From Xanthomonas sp. SI (GTDB lineage: Bacteria > Pseudomonadota > Gammaproteobacteria > Xanthomonadales > Xanthomonadaceae): DNA of 64,000 nt. The translations under genes and the position numbers were made by a program. Below the pieces are notes generated by a model, which made no database searches, had not been told where the DNA came from, and was given only the letters and a program-made list of their open reading frames with translations. Numbering within the stretch: position 1 is the stretch's first letter; every line of letters begins with the position of its first letter. Location of the stretch: NCBI RefSeq assembly GCF_014236855.1, contig NZ_CP051261.1, forward strand, positions 1,612,001 to 1,676,000. The letters run 5' to 3'. Positions 36,551-47,403 of the stretch are shown here, piece by piece.

Positions 36551-37542
36551 GCGTCGAGCAGCGCGGCGAAGGCGCTGCTGAGCCGCTCCTGTACGCGTTC
36601 GCCATCGCGCAGCAGGAAGCGCGCGGCCAGCCGTTCGCGCTCGGCGCAGGCCAGGCCGGCGTCGGCGCCGAGCACGCTCAGCGCGGTGGCCCAGGCATCG
36701 GCCCGCATCGCATCGGCGGCGACCACGCTGACCGCCGCCAGCGATGCCGCGATCGGCGTGCCGCTGCGCGGATCCAGGGTATGGCTGTAGCGCTGGCCGT
36801 CCTGTTCGAAGCGGTGCCAGCGATCGCCGGAGGTGGCGACCGCGCGGCCGTCCAGCGCCAGCACCCGTGGCGGCTTCGCCGCCTGCGCGTCCTCGTCCGG
36901 CGCCGATTCCACCAGCACCCGCCACGGCTGCCCATCGGGCTTGCGGCCATAGCCATAGAGTTCGCCGCCGACCTCGACCAGTGCGCTGGCCACGCCCTGC
37001 GCCTGTAGTGCGCGCACCGCCAGATCCACGCCGTAGCCCTTGGCGATCGCCGAAAGATCCAGGCGCAGGCCGCCGGGCTGGCGCAACGTGGTGCCGTTCT
37101 CGTCCAGCACGAGTTGTCGCCAGTCGCCGGCGGCGCGCGCCTGGCGCAACGCTTCTGCATCGGGCACGCGCTGGCTGCCGGCGTCGGCGCCGAAACCCCA
37201 CAGGCCCAGTGCCGCGCCGATCGTCGGATCGAACGCGCCGTCGCTGCGCCGCGCGATGTCCAGCGCGCAGCGCAGCACCTCGGCGAACGCCGCGGGCAGC
37301 GCGTGCACGCTGCCGGCGGCGGCGCGGTTGTAGCGGCCGATGTCCGAGTCCGCTTCCCAGGTGCTCATCTGCGCGACCACCTGGTCCAGCTGCGCCTGGA
37401 TCGCGGCGTGCAGCGGATGCAGGTCGCGATGGCGGCGCAGCACCAGCTTCGCGCTCCAGGTCGTGCCCATGCTGCGACCGCCGAGCGTGGCGATCTCGGT
37501 CTCGGCATCGACATCGGCCTGGGGCGTGAGCGGCGCGTTCAT
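36547..37542 (-). CDS. apbE: FAD:protein FMN transferase ApbE
   Basis: The 331-residue ApbE-family protein has GGRSMGTTWSAKL at the start, DLSAIAKGYGVDLAVRAL and DPRSGTPIAASLAAVSVVAADAMRADAWATAL, which binds FAD and Mg. ApbE attaches FMN covalently to Thr or Ser of extracytoplasmic proteins. No classical signal peptide is visible at either start (37542 or 37560), which is unusual for the periplasmic form. It is flanked by the reductase and DUF4198 genes. The likely substrate is the DUF2271 protein encoded two genes upstream. Confidence 0.92.
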   Translation of the reverse strand: MNAPLTPQADVDAETEIATLGGRSMGTTWSAKLVLRRHRDLHPLHAAIQAQLDQVVAQMSTWEADSDIGRYNRAAAGSVHALPAAFAEVLRCALDIARRSDGAFDPTIGAALGLWGFGADAGSQRVPDAEALRQARAAGDWRQLVLDENGTTLRQPGGLRLDLSAIAKGYGVDLAVRALQAQGVASALVEVGGELYGYGRKPDGQPWRVLVESAPDEDAQAAKPPRVLALDGRAVATSGDRWHRFEQDGQRYSHTLDPRSGTPIAASLAAVSVVAADAMRADAWATALSVLGADAGLACAERERLAARFLLRDGERVQERLSSAFAALLDA

Positions 37543-37585
37543 GCCGCCACGTGCCGCCATGCGCAGGGTGTGTGCGCTGTCGCTG

Positions 37586-38392
37586 TCACTGCGGCAGCAC
37601 TTCCAGCGTCGCCACGTAGCTGAGCCGGCGCTGCTTGGCCTGCGGCAGCGAGGTCTTGCTGTCCTCGCTGGTGGTTTCCAGCCAATACATGCCCGCTTCC
37701 GGCCAGGTCACGCTGAAGCTGCCCTGCGCGTCGGTGGTGAGCTTCAGTTCGTCCTGCGCGTTGCGGTAGCGGGTGCCGCCGCGCACGATCTCCACGTCCA
37801 GCCCGGGCGCCGGCTTGCCGTCGATGTGCAGCTTGAAGGTGGCCTTCTCGCCGGCGAACAGGTCGTTGGGATGGGTCACCGGCACCAGTTCCAGGCCGCG
37901 GCCACTGGGCTTGAGCGCGGTCTGGTTGGGTGCGCCGTTGGTGACGAAGGTTTCCACCCGGCCCAGCGACTGCGACACCTGCAGGTCCTTCGCGTCCTTG
38001 GGCACTTCGCTGGCGAAGCTGGCGGCGTTGCCGCGCCAGCGCTTGCGCTGGCCGTTCTCGTTCCAGTTGGCGAACAGGCCGTCGTTGACCAGGGCCAGGC
38101 GGTAGGTGCCGGTCTGCGCCAGTTCCACGTCGAACACGCTGCGGTACTTGCCGGTGGCCGGGTTCTGCGGCTGCACGGCGCTGCCGTCGGGCGCGGTGAT
38201 GACCAGGTTGTCCAGGCGCAGCGGCACGTGGTTGAAGTAGAACAGGTCGTTGGACACCGCCGCATCGACGGTGATCCACGGCTTCTCGCCGGCGAGCACG
38301 GTTTGCGAGGGTTGCAGCCAGGCCTTGTGGGCGAGGGCGGAGAACGGCAGCACTGCGGCGATGGCCAATGCCAGCACGAAAGAACGCTTCAT
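37586..38392 (-). CDS. DUF4198 periplasmic protein
   Basis: The 268-residue precursor has a signal peptide ([17 protein letters not shown]) followed immediately by HKAWLQPS, the His-containing start typical of DUF4198. It contains a C-terminal beta-sandwich ([23 protein letters not shown]). DUF4198 proteins are associated with metal uptake and PepSY/ApbE loci; the mature N-terminal His may bind metal. It lies 29 bases downstream of the DUF2271 gene, so it is co-transcribed. Confidence 0.88.
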   Translation of the reverse strand: MKRSFVLALAIAAVLPFSALAHKAWLQPSQTVLAGEKPWITVDAAVSNDLFYFNHVPLRLDNLVITAPDGSAVQPQNPATGKYRSVFDVELAQTGTYRLALVNDGLFANWNENGQRKRWRGNAASFASEVPKDAKDLQVSQSLGRVETFVTNGAPNQTALKPSGRGLELVPVTHPNDLFAGEKATFKLHIDGKPAPGLDVEIVRGGTRYRNAQDELKLTTDAQGSFSVTWPEAGMYWLETTSEDSKTSLPQAKQRRLSYVATLEVLPQ

Positions 38393-38421
38393 GGACTTGC
38401 TCCTTGCGAGGAAAGAGGGAA

Positions 38422-38937
38422 TCACGGCTTGGCGCTCAGGCGTACCGCGCCCAGTTCGCTGCTGCCTTGTGCGCTGCCGATTGCGCCGGCCTTGGCCGGC
38501 CACGCGAACGGGATCTTCAGCAGCTCGCGGCCGCCGACTTCGCGCGCGGCTTCGACCACCAGCGTGTACTGGCCCGGCGCCAGGCCCTTGAGCTGCTGCG
38601 CGTCGGTGAACGCCAGCGCGTGCTTGCCGGCCGGGCGGGTCGGGCCGCTGACGCCGTCCACCGGCATCTGCAGCGTGCGCCCGCTGCGCCGCCACCACTG
38701 GCGCAGGTCCGGCAGCCACTTGGTGCCGTGGCCTTCGGCGGTGTCCTTGGACTGATACCAGATCGCCAGGTTGCGCGCGACCTGCTGGTCGGCGCCTTCC
38801 ACCCAGATCGCGACATAGGGGCGGTGGTATTCGGCGACGTTGAGCTTGGGAATCTCCACGTCCAGTTCCAACGTGGCCGCATACGCGGGCATCGTCGTCA
38901 GCAGGCCGCTCAGGGCGATGGTCAGGGTGACGCGCAT
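38422..38937 (-). CDS. DUF2271 protein with flavinylation-like motif
   Basis: The 171-residue precursor has a signal peptide ([16 protein letters not shown]). The DUF2271 domain includes [21 protein letters not shown] and WWRRSGRT. The segment DGVSGPT ends at Thr100 and fits the ApbE target pattern Dxx(S/T)GA(T/S) with Pro at the Ala position. ApbE is encoded two genes downstream, so covalent FMN at Thr100 is plausible. It would then be the periplasmic flavoprotein of the locus. An upstream in-frame ATG at 38949 adds four residues. Confidence 0.85.
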   Translation of the reverse strand: MRVTLTIALSGLLTTMPAYAATLELDVEIPKLNVAEYHRPYVAIWVEGADQQVARNLAIWYQSKDTAEGHGTKWLPDLRQWWRRSGRTLQMPVDGVSGPTRPAGKHALAFTDAQQLKGLAPGQYTLVVEAAREVGGRELLKIPFAWPAKAGAIGSAQGSSELGAVRLSAKP

Positions 38938-38971
38938 GCGAGGCTCCATGGGGTGAACGAGGTGGGGCGGA

Positions 38972-39613
38972 TCAGTGGATCAGCAGCAGTGCGATCAGCA
39001 GCGGAATCAGCAGGCCCAGCCCGACCAGCGGCCAGGTCATGCGCCGCTGCCGCGCATGCAGCTGCAGCAGGAACAGGCCGGTGACGCAGAACACCAGGCA
39101 GGCCACCGCGAACAGGTCGATGAACCAGCCCCACGCCGGACCGGCATTGCGGCCCTTGTGCAGGTCGTTGAAGTAGGAGATCCAGCCGCGGTCGGTGCGC
39201 TCGTACTCGACCGCGCCGCTGCCGCGGTCGATGCTCAGCCAGGCATCGCTGCCGGGTCCGGGCAGCGCCAGGTACACCTCGTCGGCCGACCACTCGGCCG
39301 CTTGCCGGCCCAGGCTCAGCGCCAGTTCGCGTTCCAGCCAGGCCGCCACCGGTCGCGGCAGCGGCGCGTCGCCATCGGCATGGCCGCCGAGCCGCTGCAG
39401 CAACGCGGCCGGCAGCTGCGCGGTGCGATTGAGCACCTGCGGCTTGGCCTCGATGCGCGCGGCATGGTTGAGGGTCAGCCCGGTGGCGGCGAACACCAGC
39501 ATGCCGATCAGGCACAGCGCCGAGCTGATCCAGTGCCACTGGTGCAGCGTGCGCAGCCAGAAGCCGCGGCGCTGCTGCGCCGTGGCCAGATCGGGGGAGG
39601 AGGAGTCGGACAA
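38972..39613 (-). CDS. PepSY-associated membrane protein
   Basis: The protein has an N-terminal helix in WHWISSALCLIGMLVFAATGLTLNH, a periplasmic PepSY-like region (YERTDRGWISYFNDLHKGRNAG), a second helix (WFIDLFAVACLVFCVTGLFLL) and a third at the end. Histidines in the helices could bind haem. The start is unclear because no ATG or GTG is suitably placed. TTG 39613 gives 213 residues; TTG 39724 gives 250 but covers the putative Fur site. It precedes the DUF2271 gene by 34 bases. Confidence 0.8.
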   Translation of the reverse strand: MSDSSSPDLATAQQRRGFWLRTLHQWHWISSALCLIGMLVFAATGLTLNHAARIEAKPQVLNRTAQLPAALLQRLGGHADGDAPLPRPVAAWLERELALSLGRQAAEWSADEVYLALPGPGSDAWLSIDRGSGAVEYERTDRGWISYFNDLHKGRNAGPAWGWFIDLFAVACLVFCVTGLFLLQLHARQRRMTWPLVGLGLLIPLLIALLLIH

Positions 39614-39655
39614 CGCGGCGGTCGAATCGAAGTAGGGCGGAATGCATTCTACATA

Positions 39656-39675
39656 AATGAGAATTAGTCGCAATT
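39656..39675. promoter_or_regulatory. Putative Fur box upstream of the PepSY operon
   Basis: AATGAGAATTAGTCGCAATT matches the Fur half-site TGAGAAT strongly on one side and weakly on the other. It lies 43 bases before the TTG start of the PepSY gene and suggests iron repression of the PepSY-DUF2271-DUF4198-apbE-reductase operon. Confidence 0.6.
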
Positions 39676-39763
39676 GCGGCGGTGTTGCCGCCGCATGCGC
39701 GACCCGAAAAACCTTGTAGCCCAACCTTCAACGCGGCGGCGCCGTCGGCGTTGACCGCCCGGA

Positions 39764-40456
39764 TCAGGTCTCGGACCAGTCGCGCAACAGGTTGTGGTAG
39801 ACGTTGCTCAGCCGCAGCAGCGCCGCGGCGTCGGCCTTGGTGGTGGTCAGCGCCTGGATCGCCGTATCCAGTTCGAACAGCAACTGCCGCCGGCTGGCGT
39901 CGCGTACCAGGCTCTGCACCCAGAAGAATGAGGCCACGCGCGCGCCGCGGGTGACCGGCAGCACCCGATGCAGGCTGCTGGACGGATACAGGATCAGGTC
40001 GCCGGCCGGCAGCTTCACTTCGTGCTCGCCGTAGGTGTCGCTGATGACCAGTTCGCCGCCGTCGTACTCCTCCGGTTCGCTCAGGAACAGGGTGCAGGAC
40101 AGATCGGTGCGCAGGGTCAGCGCCGGCTGCGTGGCGCTGGCGGCCTGGGTCATCACCGCGCCATCGACATGGAAGCCGTACTCGCCGCCGCCCTCGTAGC
40201 GGTTGAAGCGCGGCGGGATCGTGCGCAACGGCAGCGCGGCGGCGAAATACAGCGGGCTGCGCGCCAGCGCGTTGAGCACCGCCTGGCCGAGCTCGTGCTT
40301 CAGCGGCGAGGCGTCGGGCAACTGCAGGTTGCGTTTGACCTGCGCGCCCTGGGCGCCGACCGTCTCGCGGCCGTCGGTCCAGTCGGCGCCGGCTAGCGCC
40401 TGGCGGAAGCGCGCGACTTCGTCGGCGCTGAGGATGTTGGGGATGTGCAGCAGCAT
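39764..40456 (-). CDS. piuC: PKHD-type 2-oxoglutarate/Fe(II) hydroxylase PiuC
   Basis: The 230-residue oxygenase has the Fe ligands His96 and Asp98 in YGFHVDGA and His163 in [13 protein letters not shown]; Arg170 there binds 2-oxoglutarate. The N-terminal [13 protein letters not shown] is typical. PiuC-type hydroxylases sit beside TonB-dependent siderophore receptors, as here, where the receptor gene ends 67 bases upstream. The substrate is unknown. Confidence 0.93.
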   Translation of the reverse strand: MLLHIPNILSADEVARFRQALAGADWTDGRETVGAQGAQVKRNLQLPDASPLKHELGQAVLNALARSPLYFAAALPLRTIPPRFNRYEGGGEYGFHVDGAVMTQAASATQPALTLRTDLSCTLFLSEPEEYDGGELVISDTYGEHEVKLPAGDLILYPSSSLHRVLPVTRGARVASFFWVQSLVRDASRRQLLFELDTAIQALTTTKADAAALLRLSNVYHNLLRDWSET

Positions 40457-40523
40457 GGGGCGCTCCGGCAGCGGCCGCCTTCGGCTGAAGGCGACCGCTG
40501 CGTGTGGATGGACGAAGCGGCGG

Positions 40524-42830
40524 TCAGAACTTGATTTCGGCGCTCAGCATCGCCGAGCGCGGCGCGCCGGGCGTGTAGCGGAAGCCGCTCTTGTTGATGG
40601 CCGCGACGTAGTCCTTGTCGAACACGTTGTACACGTTCAGGCGCAGGTTGAAGTGGTCGTTGATCGGGTAGCTCACGATCGCGTCCCATACCGTATACGA
40701 CTTCACCAAGGCCGGCGTGCCCACCGCGCCGTCGGTGCCGCGCTTCATCTCGCCTGAGTAGCGGGCGCCGCCGCCGACGGTCAGGCCGAACGGCAGGGTA
40801 TAGGTGGTCCAGGCGGTGAACGCGCTGTCCGGGGTGTAGGCCAGGTCCATGCTGCCGTCCTGCGACACCTTGGCGCCTTGCTTCACCTGCGCGTCGAGCT
40901 TGGTGTAGCCGGTGGAGATCGACCAGTTGTCGCTGAGCTTGCCGACCGCCGACAGCTCCACGCCCTGCACCTGCTTCTCGCCGGTCTGGTAGTACAGCCC
41001 ATCGCTGCCCTGCGCGATCTCGTTGCTGACGTCGGTGCGGAACAGCGCCATGGTCACGAACAGGTTGTCGTCCAGGAAGTTCCACTTCGTGCCGACTTCG
41101 GCGGTCTTGGCCTTCTGCGGGTCGAAGCTGGGATTGTTGGCGTTGTTGGCCGACGCGCTCAGTTCCAGCGCGCTGCCGCCGGGAGGCTGCTGCGAGATCG
41201 CGTAGTTGGCGTACAGGCTGATGTTATCGGCCGCCTTGTAGACCGCGCCGAGCTTCCAGCTGAACAGCGTATCGGACACGTCGTCGTCCACGCCGACCGC
41301 GGTGGTGCAGGGCACGGCGGTGGAGGTGGCGGTGGTGCAGGTCAGGCTGTTGAAGTCGGTCTTGTAGCGGTCGGCGCGCACGCCGGCGGTGACCAGGAAG
41401 CTGTCGCCGAACTTCAGCGTGTCGAAGGCGTAGGCCGAGAACGTGGTGGTGGTGCCCTTGCTGTGCGCGCCGTTGCGCGCGGTGAACAGCGGCGTGGTGT
41501 TCCAGTCCGGGGCGTAGACGTTGGCCGGGTTGGCGGCCAGCCAGGCGGCGCGGTTGACGATGTTGTGGCCCCAGCTCTGCAGTTCCTCGCGCGCGGCTTC
41601 CACGCCGGTGCTGAGGTTGTGCTGCACCGCGCCGGTGGCGAAGTCCACGCGCAGGTTCAGCTGGTCGGTGAGGATGGTGTACTCCTGGTCCTTGAACGTG
41701 GGCAGGCTGCGCGCCACCGTCCAGGTCGAGGTGTCGGCGGGGTTCGGCGTGCGCAGGTTGGCGGTGTTGGGCATGAACGCGAACAGCAGGTAGTCCTGTT
41801 CGTTGCGGCCCCAGCGCGCGGTGTTGGTCAGCTTGACCGTGTCGGAGAAGTCGTGCTCGAAGCGGAAGGTCGCCATCTTCGCGGTCACGTCGTCGTGGTC
41901 GTAGCGGGTGCCGTAGAAGTTCTCGCTGTCCACGCGCGGGGCGTTGGTCAGCCACGGACGCGCGGGATCGGGCGAGGTGTAGCCGGGCAGGCCGAAGGTC
42001 GGCACGCCGCCGTCGGGCACGTTGTCCTGCTTCACGTACAGCAGGTCGAGGTAGTAGCGGGTGTCGCTGCCGAGGCCGAATACCAGCGACGAGGCCAGGC
42101 CCCAGCGCTTGTTGTTGACGTGGTCGCGGCCGATCGCATCGCTGTCCTGGCCCATCACGTTCAGCCGCAGCGCGCTGCTGGCGCCCAGCGTCTGGTTCCA
42201 GTCCGCGGTGACGCGGCGCTGGTTGTCGCTGCCGCCGGACAGCGTGCCGCTGACCGCATCGGTCAGGTTCGCCTGCTTGGTCACCAGGTTGATCGCGCCG
42301 GTCGGCGCGCTGCGGCCGTTGTCGGTGCCGGCCGGACCCTTCTCGACCTCGATCTGCTCGATGTTGAACACATCGCGCGAGATCGAGCCCAGGTCGCGCA
42401 CGCCGTCGACGAAGATGCTGCTGGAGCTGTCGAAGCCGCGCATGTAGATCGCATCGCCAGTGGTGGTGTTGCCGTTCTCGCCGACATAGAAGGTACCCAC
42501 GCCGGGGCTGTTGCGCAGCGCTTCGGTCAGCGTGGTGGCGCCCTGCTCGTTGAACAGGTCCTTGCTGATCACGTTGATGGTCTGCGGGGTGTCGATCAGC
42601 GGCTGGGTGAACTTGGGCGAGTCCGGCACTTCCACCAGGTAGCGCTTGGCGCGCTGCGCTTCCACGTCGACCTTGCCCAGGGTGGTGGGCTGGTCGGCGG
42701 CCGCTGCATCGGCGGCGAGCGCCGGAGAGGACAGCAGGCTCAGGCCGCTCAGCAGTGCGGCGGCGGTGAGGGTCTGCGCGGAGACCTGGCGGGAAACGGC
42801 GTGCTTGCGGCTCTTGATCGGGGAGGTCAT
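40524..42830 (-). CDS. TonB-dependent catecholate siderophore receptor (Fiu/PiuA type)
   Basis: The 768-residue precursor has a long signal peptide ending in SSPALA. The TonB box region and plug follow ([32 protein letters not shown], and [25 protein letters not shown]). The 22-stranded barrel ends in SAEIKF with a terminal aromatic residue, as outer-membrane proteins need. The plug and the adjoining piuC gene favour Fiu/PiuA, receptors for Fe-catecholates. The frame is open to 42986 upstream, but the signal peptide sets ATG 42830. Confidence 0.92.
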   Translation of the reverse strand: MTSPIKSRKHAVSRQVSAQTLTAAALLSGLSLLSSPALAADAAAADQPTTLGKVDVEAQRAKRYLVEVPDSPKFTQPLIDTPQTINVISKDLFNEQGATTLTEALRNSPGVGTFYVGENGNTTTGDAIYMRGFDSSSSIFVDGVRDLGSISRDVFNIEQIEVEKGPAGTDNGRSAPTGAINLVTKQANLTDAVSGTLSGGSDNQRRVTADWNQTLGASSALRLNVMGQDSDAIGRDHVNNKRWGLASSLVFGLGSDTRYYLDLLYVKQDNVPDGGVPTFGLPGYTSPDPARPWLTNAPRVDSENFYGTRYDHDDVTAKMATFRFEHDFSDTVKLTNTARWGRNEQDYLLFAFMPNTANLRTPNPADTSTWTVARSLPTFKDQEYTILTDQLNLRVDFATGAVQHNLSTGVEAAREELQSWGHNIVNRAAWLAANPANVYAPDWNTTPLFTARNGAHSKGTTTTFSAYAFDTLKFGDSFLVTAGVRADRYKTDFNSLTCTTATSTAVPCTTAVGVDDDVSDTLFSWKLGAVYKAADNISLYANYAISQQPPGGSALELSASANNANNPSFDPQKAKTAEVGTKWNFLDDNLFVTMALFRTDVSNEIAQGSDGLYYQTGEKQVQGVELSAVGKLSDNWSISTGYTKLDAQVKQGAKVSQDGSMDLAYTPDSAFTAWTTYTLPFGLTVGGGARYSGEMKRGTDGAVGTPALVKSYTVWDAIVSYPINDHFNLRLNVYNVFDKDYVAAINKSGFRYTPGAPRSAMLSAEIKF

Positions 42831-42982
42831 GGAGGGTTCGGCTATGCAGGATGGAAGGGCGGTCCGCCGCGCACGCCGTCGCCGTGTCCGCAAGGACAGG
42901 GGCGCGGGTGCGAAGGTCGGAGGGTGGCCGGATGGACCGGCTGCCGCTGGCCGCTTAACGCGGACATCACATCTATTTCCGC

Positions 42983-43001
42983 GCAAATGCGAATTATTTG
43001 C
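42983..43001. promoter_or_regulatory. Putative Fur box upstream of the receptor gene
   Basis: GCAAATGCGAATTATTTGC is an imperfect 19-base palindrome, with GCAAAT matched by ATTTGC. It lies 153 bases before the receptor start in an AT-rich patch within GC-rich surroundings. It fits Fur control of the receptor-piuC unit. Confidence 0.65.
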
Positions 43002-43129
43002 AATAGCTTTCGTTACATCGCGTTACATGGCGGCCCGTGGCGCCGTTCCCCGGGATCGCCGTGCCGGCATCTTGTTTTGTAGTAGATATTTGAAAAATAA
43101 AGCTTTTCGGGGCGAGCGCAGCAGGGCGC

Positions 43130-43462
43130 TCAGTCGCGGTCGTCGCGGGTCCAGAGTCCGCCATGTTCGGACTTCACCGGGAACTTGGGCACCGGGCTGT
43201 AGGCCGGTGCGCACAACGGGCGGCCGTCGCGGATGTCGAAACGGGCACCGTGCAGCAGGCATTCGATGCTGCCCGCGGCGGCATCGAAGGTGCCGGGAGA
43301 CAGCTCGTAGTCCTCGTGGCTGCAGCGGTCCTCCAGCGCGTAGAAGGCGCCGTCGAGGTTGAACACCACGATCGGGGTGGCGGTGACTTCGTCCCACACC
43401 GTCGCGGTCTCGCCCGGCAGCAGTGCGCCGTCGGCGCAGACGAAGGTCCAGGTCTCGCTCAT
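43130..43462 (-). CDS. Rieske [2Fe-2S] ferredoxin-like protein in the SUF operon
   Basis: The 110-residue protein has the Rieske ligands in RCSHEDYEL (Cys-x-His) and ECLLHGARFD (Cys-x-x-His). It resembles small ferredoxin components of non-haem oxygenases, which carry a single Rieske domain. It overlaps the GNAT gene by four bases and ends the suf operon, so its cluster may be assembled by the neighbouring SUF machinery. Confidence 0.9.
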   Translation of the reverse strand: MSETWTFVCADGALLPGETATVWDEVTATPIVVFNLDGAFYALEDRCSHEDYELSPGTFDAAAGSIECLLHGARFDIRDGRPLCAPAYSPVPKFPVKSEHGGLWTRDDRD

Positions 43463-43995
43463 GCGGCGTCGCCCAGCGGCTTCTCCAGCAGCTCGAAACG
43501 CAGGTCGTCGCGCTTGGGCGCGCCGAAGCGTGCGTCGCCGTAGGGGAAGGGCTTCTTGATTCCGGTGCGGCGGTAGCCGCGGCGCTCGTAGAACGCGATC
43601 AGTTCCTCGCGCGCGTCGATCACCGTCATCTGCATCACCGGCAGCTGCCATTCCTGCCAGGCGATGCGCTCGGCCTCGGCCAGCACGGTCTTGCCCAGGC
43701 CGCCGCCCTGCGCCTGCGGCTGCACCGAGAACATGCCGAAATAGCCGGCGCCGTCGTCGTCGGCGATGTGCGCGCAGGCGATCAGCTCGCCGTCGCGCTC
43801 GGCCAGCAGCACCAGGCTGCGCGGACGCAGGATGTCGGCGCGCAACACCTCGCGGTCGATGCGGTTGCCGTCGAGCAGGTCGGCCTCGGTGGTCCAGCCG
43901 ACGCGGCTGCTGTCGCCGCGATAGGCCGAGGTGACCAGGGCTGAGATGGCGTCGATGTCGGCGACGGTGGCGGTGCGGAAGGTGAGGGTGTGCAT
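43459..43995 (-). CDS. GNAT family N-acetyltransferase
   Basis: The 178-residue protein has the GNAT core, with MFSVQPQAQGGGLGKTVLAEAE forming the acetyl-CoA loop (Q/R-x-x-G-x-G/A-like) and FYERRGYRRTG near the end. The acceptor is unknown. It overlaps the Rieske gene and is separated from sufS by a repeat hairpin at 44021-44099. The same gene order occurs as a tail to SUF operons in related genera, though the role is not defined. Confidence 0.88.
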   Translation of the reverse strand: MHTLTFRTATVADIDAISALVTSAYRGDSSRVGWTTEADLLDGNRIDREVLRADILRPRSLVLLAERDGELIACAHIADDDGAGYFGMFSVQPQAQGGGLGKTVLAEAERIAWQEWQLPVMQMTVIDAREELIAFYERRGYRRTGIKKPFPYGDARFGAPKRDDLRFELLEKPLGDAA

Positions 43996-44020
43996 GGGGG
44001 GAATTTTAAGCCTGTCGGCC

Positions 44021-44099
44021 GGGATTCGGGAGTGGGGATTGGGGATTCGCAAAGGCGAAAGCTTTTACGAATCCCCAATCCCGAATGTCCAATCCCCGC
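44021..44099. repeat. GGGATTSGGGATT inverted repeat between sufS and the GNAT gene
   Basis: A forward array CGGGATTCGGGAGTGGGGATT ending in GCAAAGGCGAAAGC is followed by an inverted array of the same unit. The arms can form a long hairpin. It may attenuate or stabilise the downstream part of the suf transcript. Confidence 0.75.
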
Positions 44100-44104
44100 T
44101 CACA

Positions 44105-45358
44105 TCATCCCAACAGCTTGCGCACCTTCACCAACGCTGCCACGAAGCGCTCGATCTCGGCGTGGGTGTTGTAGAACGCCAGCGAGGCGCGGCAGGTCGC
44201 GGCGACGCCGAAGAACTGCAGCAGCGGATGCGCGCAGTGCTGGCCGGAGCGGATCGCCACGCCTTCCAGGTCCAGCAGCGTGGCCAGGTCGTGGGCGTGT
44301 GCGCCCTCGACCAGGAACGACACCACCGCGGCCTTGCCCGGCGCGGTGCCGAAGATGCGCAGCCCGTCGATCTTCTGCAGTTCCTCGGTGAAATGCGCCA
44401 GCAGTTCGGTCTCGCGCGCTTCCACGTGCTGCAGGCCCAGTGCGCTGAGGTAATCCACCGCCGCGCCCAGGCCGACGAAGCCGGCGATGTTCGGGGTGCC
44501 GGCCTCGAACTTGTGCGGCGGATCGTTGAACACGGTGCCGTCGAAGCTGACTTCCTTGATCATCTCGCCGCCGCCGATGAACGGCGGCATCGCCTGCAGA
44601 TGCTCGCGCCGCGCCCACAGCGCGCCGGTGCCGGTCGGGCCGCACATCTTGTGCCCGGTGATGGCGTAGAAGTCGCAGCCGATCGCGGCCACGTCCAGGG
44701 CGCAGTGCGGTGCGGCCTGCGAGCCGTCGATGACGCTGACGATGCCGCGCTTGCGCGCCTCGCGGCAGATCTCGCGCACCGGGTTGACCGTGCCCAGCAC
44801 GTTGGAGACGTGGGTCAGCGCCAGCAGCTTCACGTCGGGGGTCATCGCCTTGCGCAGCGCGTCCAGGTCCAGCGCGCCGTCGGCGGTGATCTCGGCGACC
44901 TTTATGGTGGCGCCGGTGCGCTGCGCGACCAGTTGCCACGGCACGATGTTGGCGTGGTGCTCCATCCGCGACACCAGGATGCTGTCGCCGGCCTTGAGCC
45001 GCGGCAGCGCCCACGAATAGGCCACCAGGTTGATCGCGAAGGTGGTGCCGCTGCACAGCACCAGTTCGTCGGCGCGCACGTTGAGGAAGCGCGCCAGCTT
45101 GGTGCGCGCGCCCTCGTAGGCGTCGGTGGCCTCGGTGCCGAGCGCATGCACCGCACGGCTGACGTTGGCGTTGTAGCGGCGGTAGAACTCGTCCAGCGCC
45201 GCGATCACCTGCAGCGGCTTCTGCCCGGTGTTGGCGTTGTCGAAATAGATCAGCGGCTTGCCGTGCACCTGCCGCATCAGCAGCGGGAAATCGCTGCGGA
45301 CCTTGTCCCAGTCCGGCGCCTGCTGCGGCGCCGTGGCGTGCGGGGCCGCGCTGCTCAT
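44105..45358 (-). CDS. sufS: Cysteine desulphurase SufS
   Basis: The 417-residue class V aminotransferase-fold enzyme has the PLP lysine in AITGHKMCGPTG and the active Cys in RSGQHCAHPLLQFF. It takes sulphur from cysteine for Fe-S cluster assembly. The first 14 residues (MSSAAPHATAPQQA) are a low-complexity extension. It overlaps sufD by four bases. No SufE or SufU partner is encoded in the window, so the sulphur acceptor must lie elsewhere. Confidence 0.95.
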   Translation of the reverse strand: MSSAAPHATAPQQAPDWDKVRSDFPLLMRQVHGKPLIYFDNANTGQKPLQVIAALDEFYRRYNANVSRAVHALGTEATDAYEGARTKLARFLNVRADELVLCSGTTFAINLVAYSWALPRLKAGDSILVSRMEHHANIVPWQLVAQRTGATIKVAEITADGALDLDALRKAMTPDVKLLALTHVSNVLGTVNPVREICREARKRGIVSVIDGSQAAPHCALDVAAIGCDFYAITGHKMCGPTGTGALWARREHLQAMPPFIGGGEMIKEVSFDGTVFNDPPHKFEAGTPNIAGFVGLGAAVDYLSALGLQHVEARETELLAHFTEELQKIDGLRIFGTAPGKAAVVSFLVEGAHAHDLATLLDLEGVAIRSGQHCAHPLLQFFGVAATCRASLAFYNTHAEIERFVAALVKVRKLLG

Positions 45359-46613
45359 GCCATGCCCGCGGCGGCGAGCGCCTGGTCCAGACGTGCGACC
45401 AGGAAATCGCTCAACCCCGCATCCAGCACGCGCAGCGGTTCGCGGCAGAACGCGGCGGTCAGCAGTTGTTGCGCGCGCTCGCGCGGCAACCCGCGCGAAC
45501 GCAGGTAGAACAGCGCATTGGCGTCGAGCTGGCCGACGGTGGCGCCGTGCGCGGCCTTGACCTCGTCGGCGTCGATCACCAGCACCGGCTGGGTGTCGAT
45601 CTCGGCGTCGGCGGACAGCAGCAGGTTCTTGTTCGACAGGTTGGCATCGCTGCCGTCGGCGCCCTGGCGGATGTGGATGCCGCCATGGAACACCACCCGG
45701 CTGCGCGCCGCGGCCACGCCGCGCCACAGCAGTTCGCAGGCGGTGTCGCGGGCGATGTGTTCGATGCCCAGGCGGGTGTCGATCTGGCGGCGGCCATTGC
45801 CGAGCAGCACGCCGTTGGCGACCAGCCGCGCGTTGTCGCCTTCCAGGCGCACGTTGAGCTCGTGCCGCGACAGCGCGCCGCCCAGCTCCAGGTCGATGCG
45901 CCGGTAGTGCGCGTCGCGCGCCAGCACCGCGTCGGTGCGCAGCAGCGCGGTGACGCCGGACGCGTTCGCCTGCACCCGCGCGTGGGTCAGTTGCGCGCCG
46001 GCGGCCAGGTGCACGTGGGCCAGGGTGTTGCTCAGGTGCGTGGCCTCGCCCAGGTGCAGGTGATGCTCGACCAGCGACAGCGCCGCGTCCTGGCGCAATT
46101 CGATCAGGTGGCGGTGGTGCCAGGCATGGTCGCCGGCGCCGGCGGTGGACACGAACACCAGGTGCAGCGGCACCGCGACCTGCACGCCGGCATCCACGCG
46201 CAACACGCTGCCTTCGTCGGCCAGCGCGGCGTTGAGCTGGGCGAACACTTCGTCGCTGCGCTCGAAGCGGCGGCCGAGGAAGCGCATCGCGTCGTCGCCG
46301 CTGCGCAGGATCGTGGACAGGCGCTGCAGCTCGACGCCGGCCGGCAAGCCGGCCAGGTCCGACAGCGCATCGCTGGCGCGGCCGTTGACGAACACCAGCC
46401 GCGGCGCGGGAATGCCGTCGACGATGGCCGCATCCACGGCCGGCGCCGCGCTCGGCGCCGGGCTGAAGCTGCGCCGCTCCAGCGCCCGCAGCGAGGTGTA
46501 CTTCCATGCCTCGCTGCGCGGGCCGGGCAGGCCGTCGCGCAGCGCCTGTTCCAGCGGCGCGCGGCGCGCGCCGTCGCCGTGGAAGGCGGCGGCCAGGGAG
46601 TCGAGCAGGGCGC

Positions 46614-46617
<4 letters not shown>
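45355..46617 (-). CDS. sufD: Fe-S cluster assembly scaffold subunit SufD
   Basis: The 420-residue protein has the SufB/SufD beta-helix core, including HHRHLIELRQDAALSLVEHHL and NKNLLLSADAEIDTQPVLVIDADEVKAAHGATVGQLD. It forms the SufBC2D complex with SufB and the SufC ATPase. It overlaps sufC by four bases. The frame is open further upstream, but the ATG at 46617 matches the family start. Confidence 0.94.
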
Positions 46618-47381
<764 letters not shown>

Positions 47382-47403
47382 TGGAAATGGGTCCGTCAGA
47401 ATT

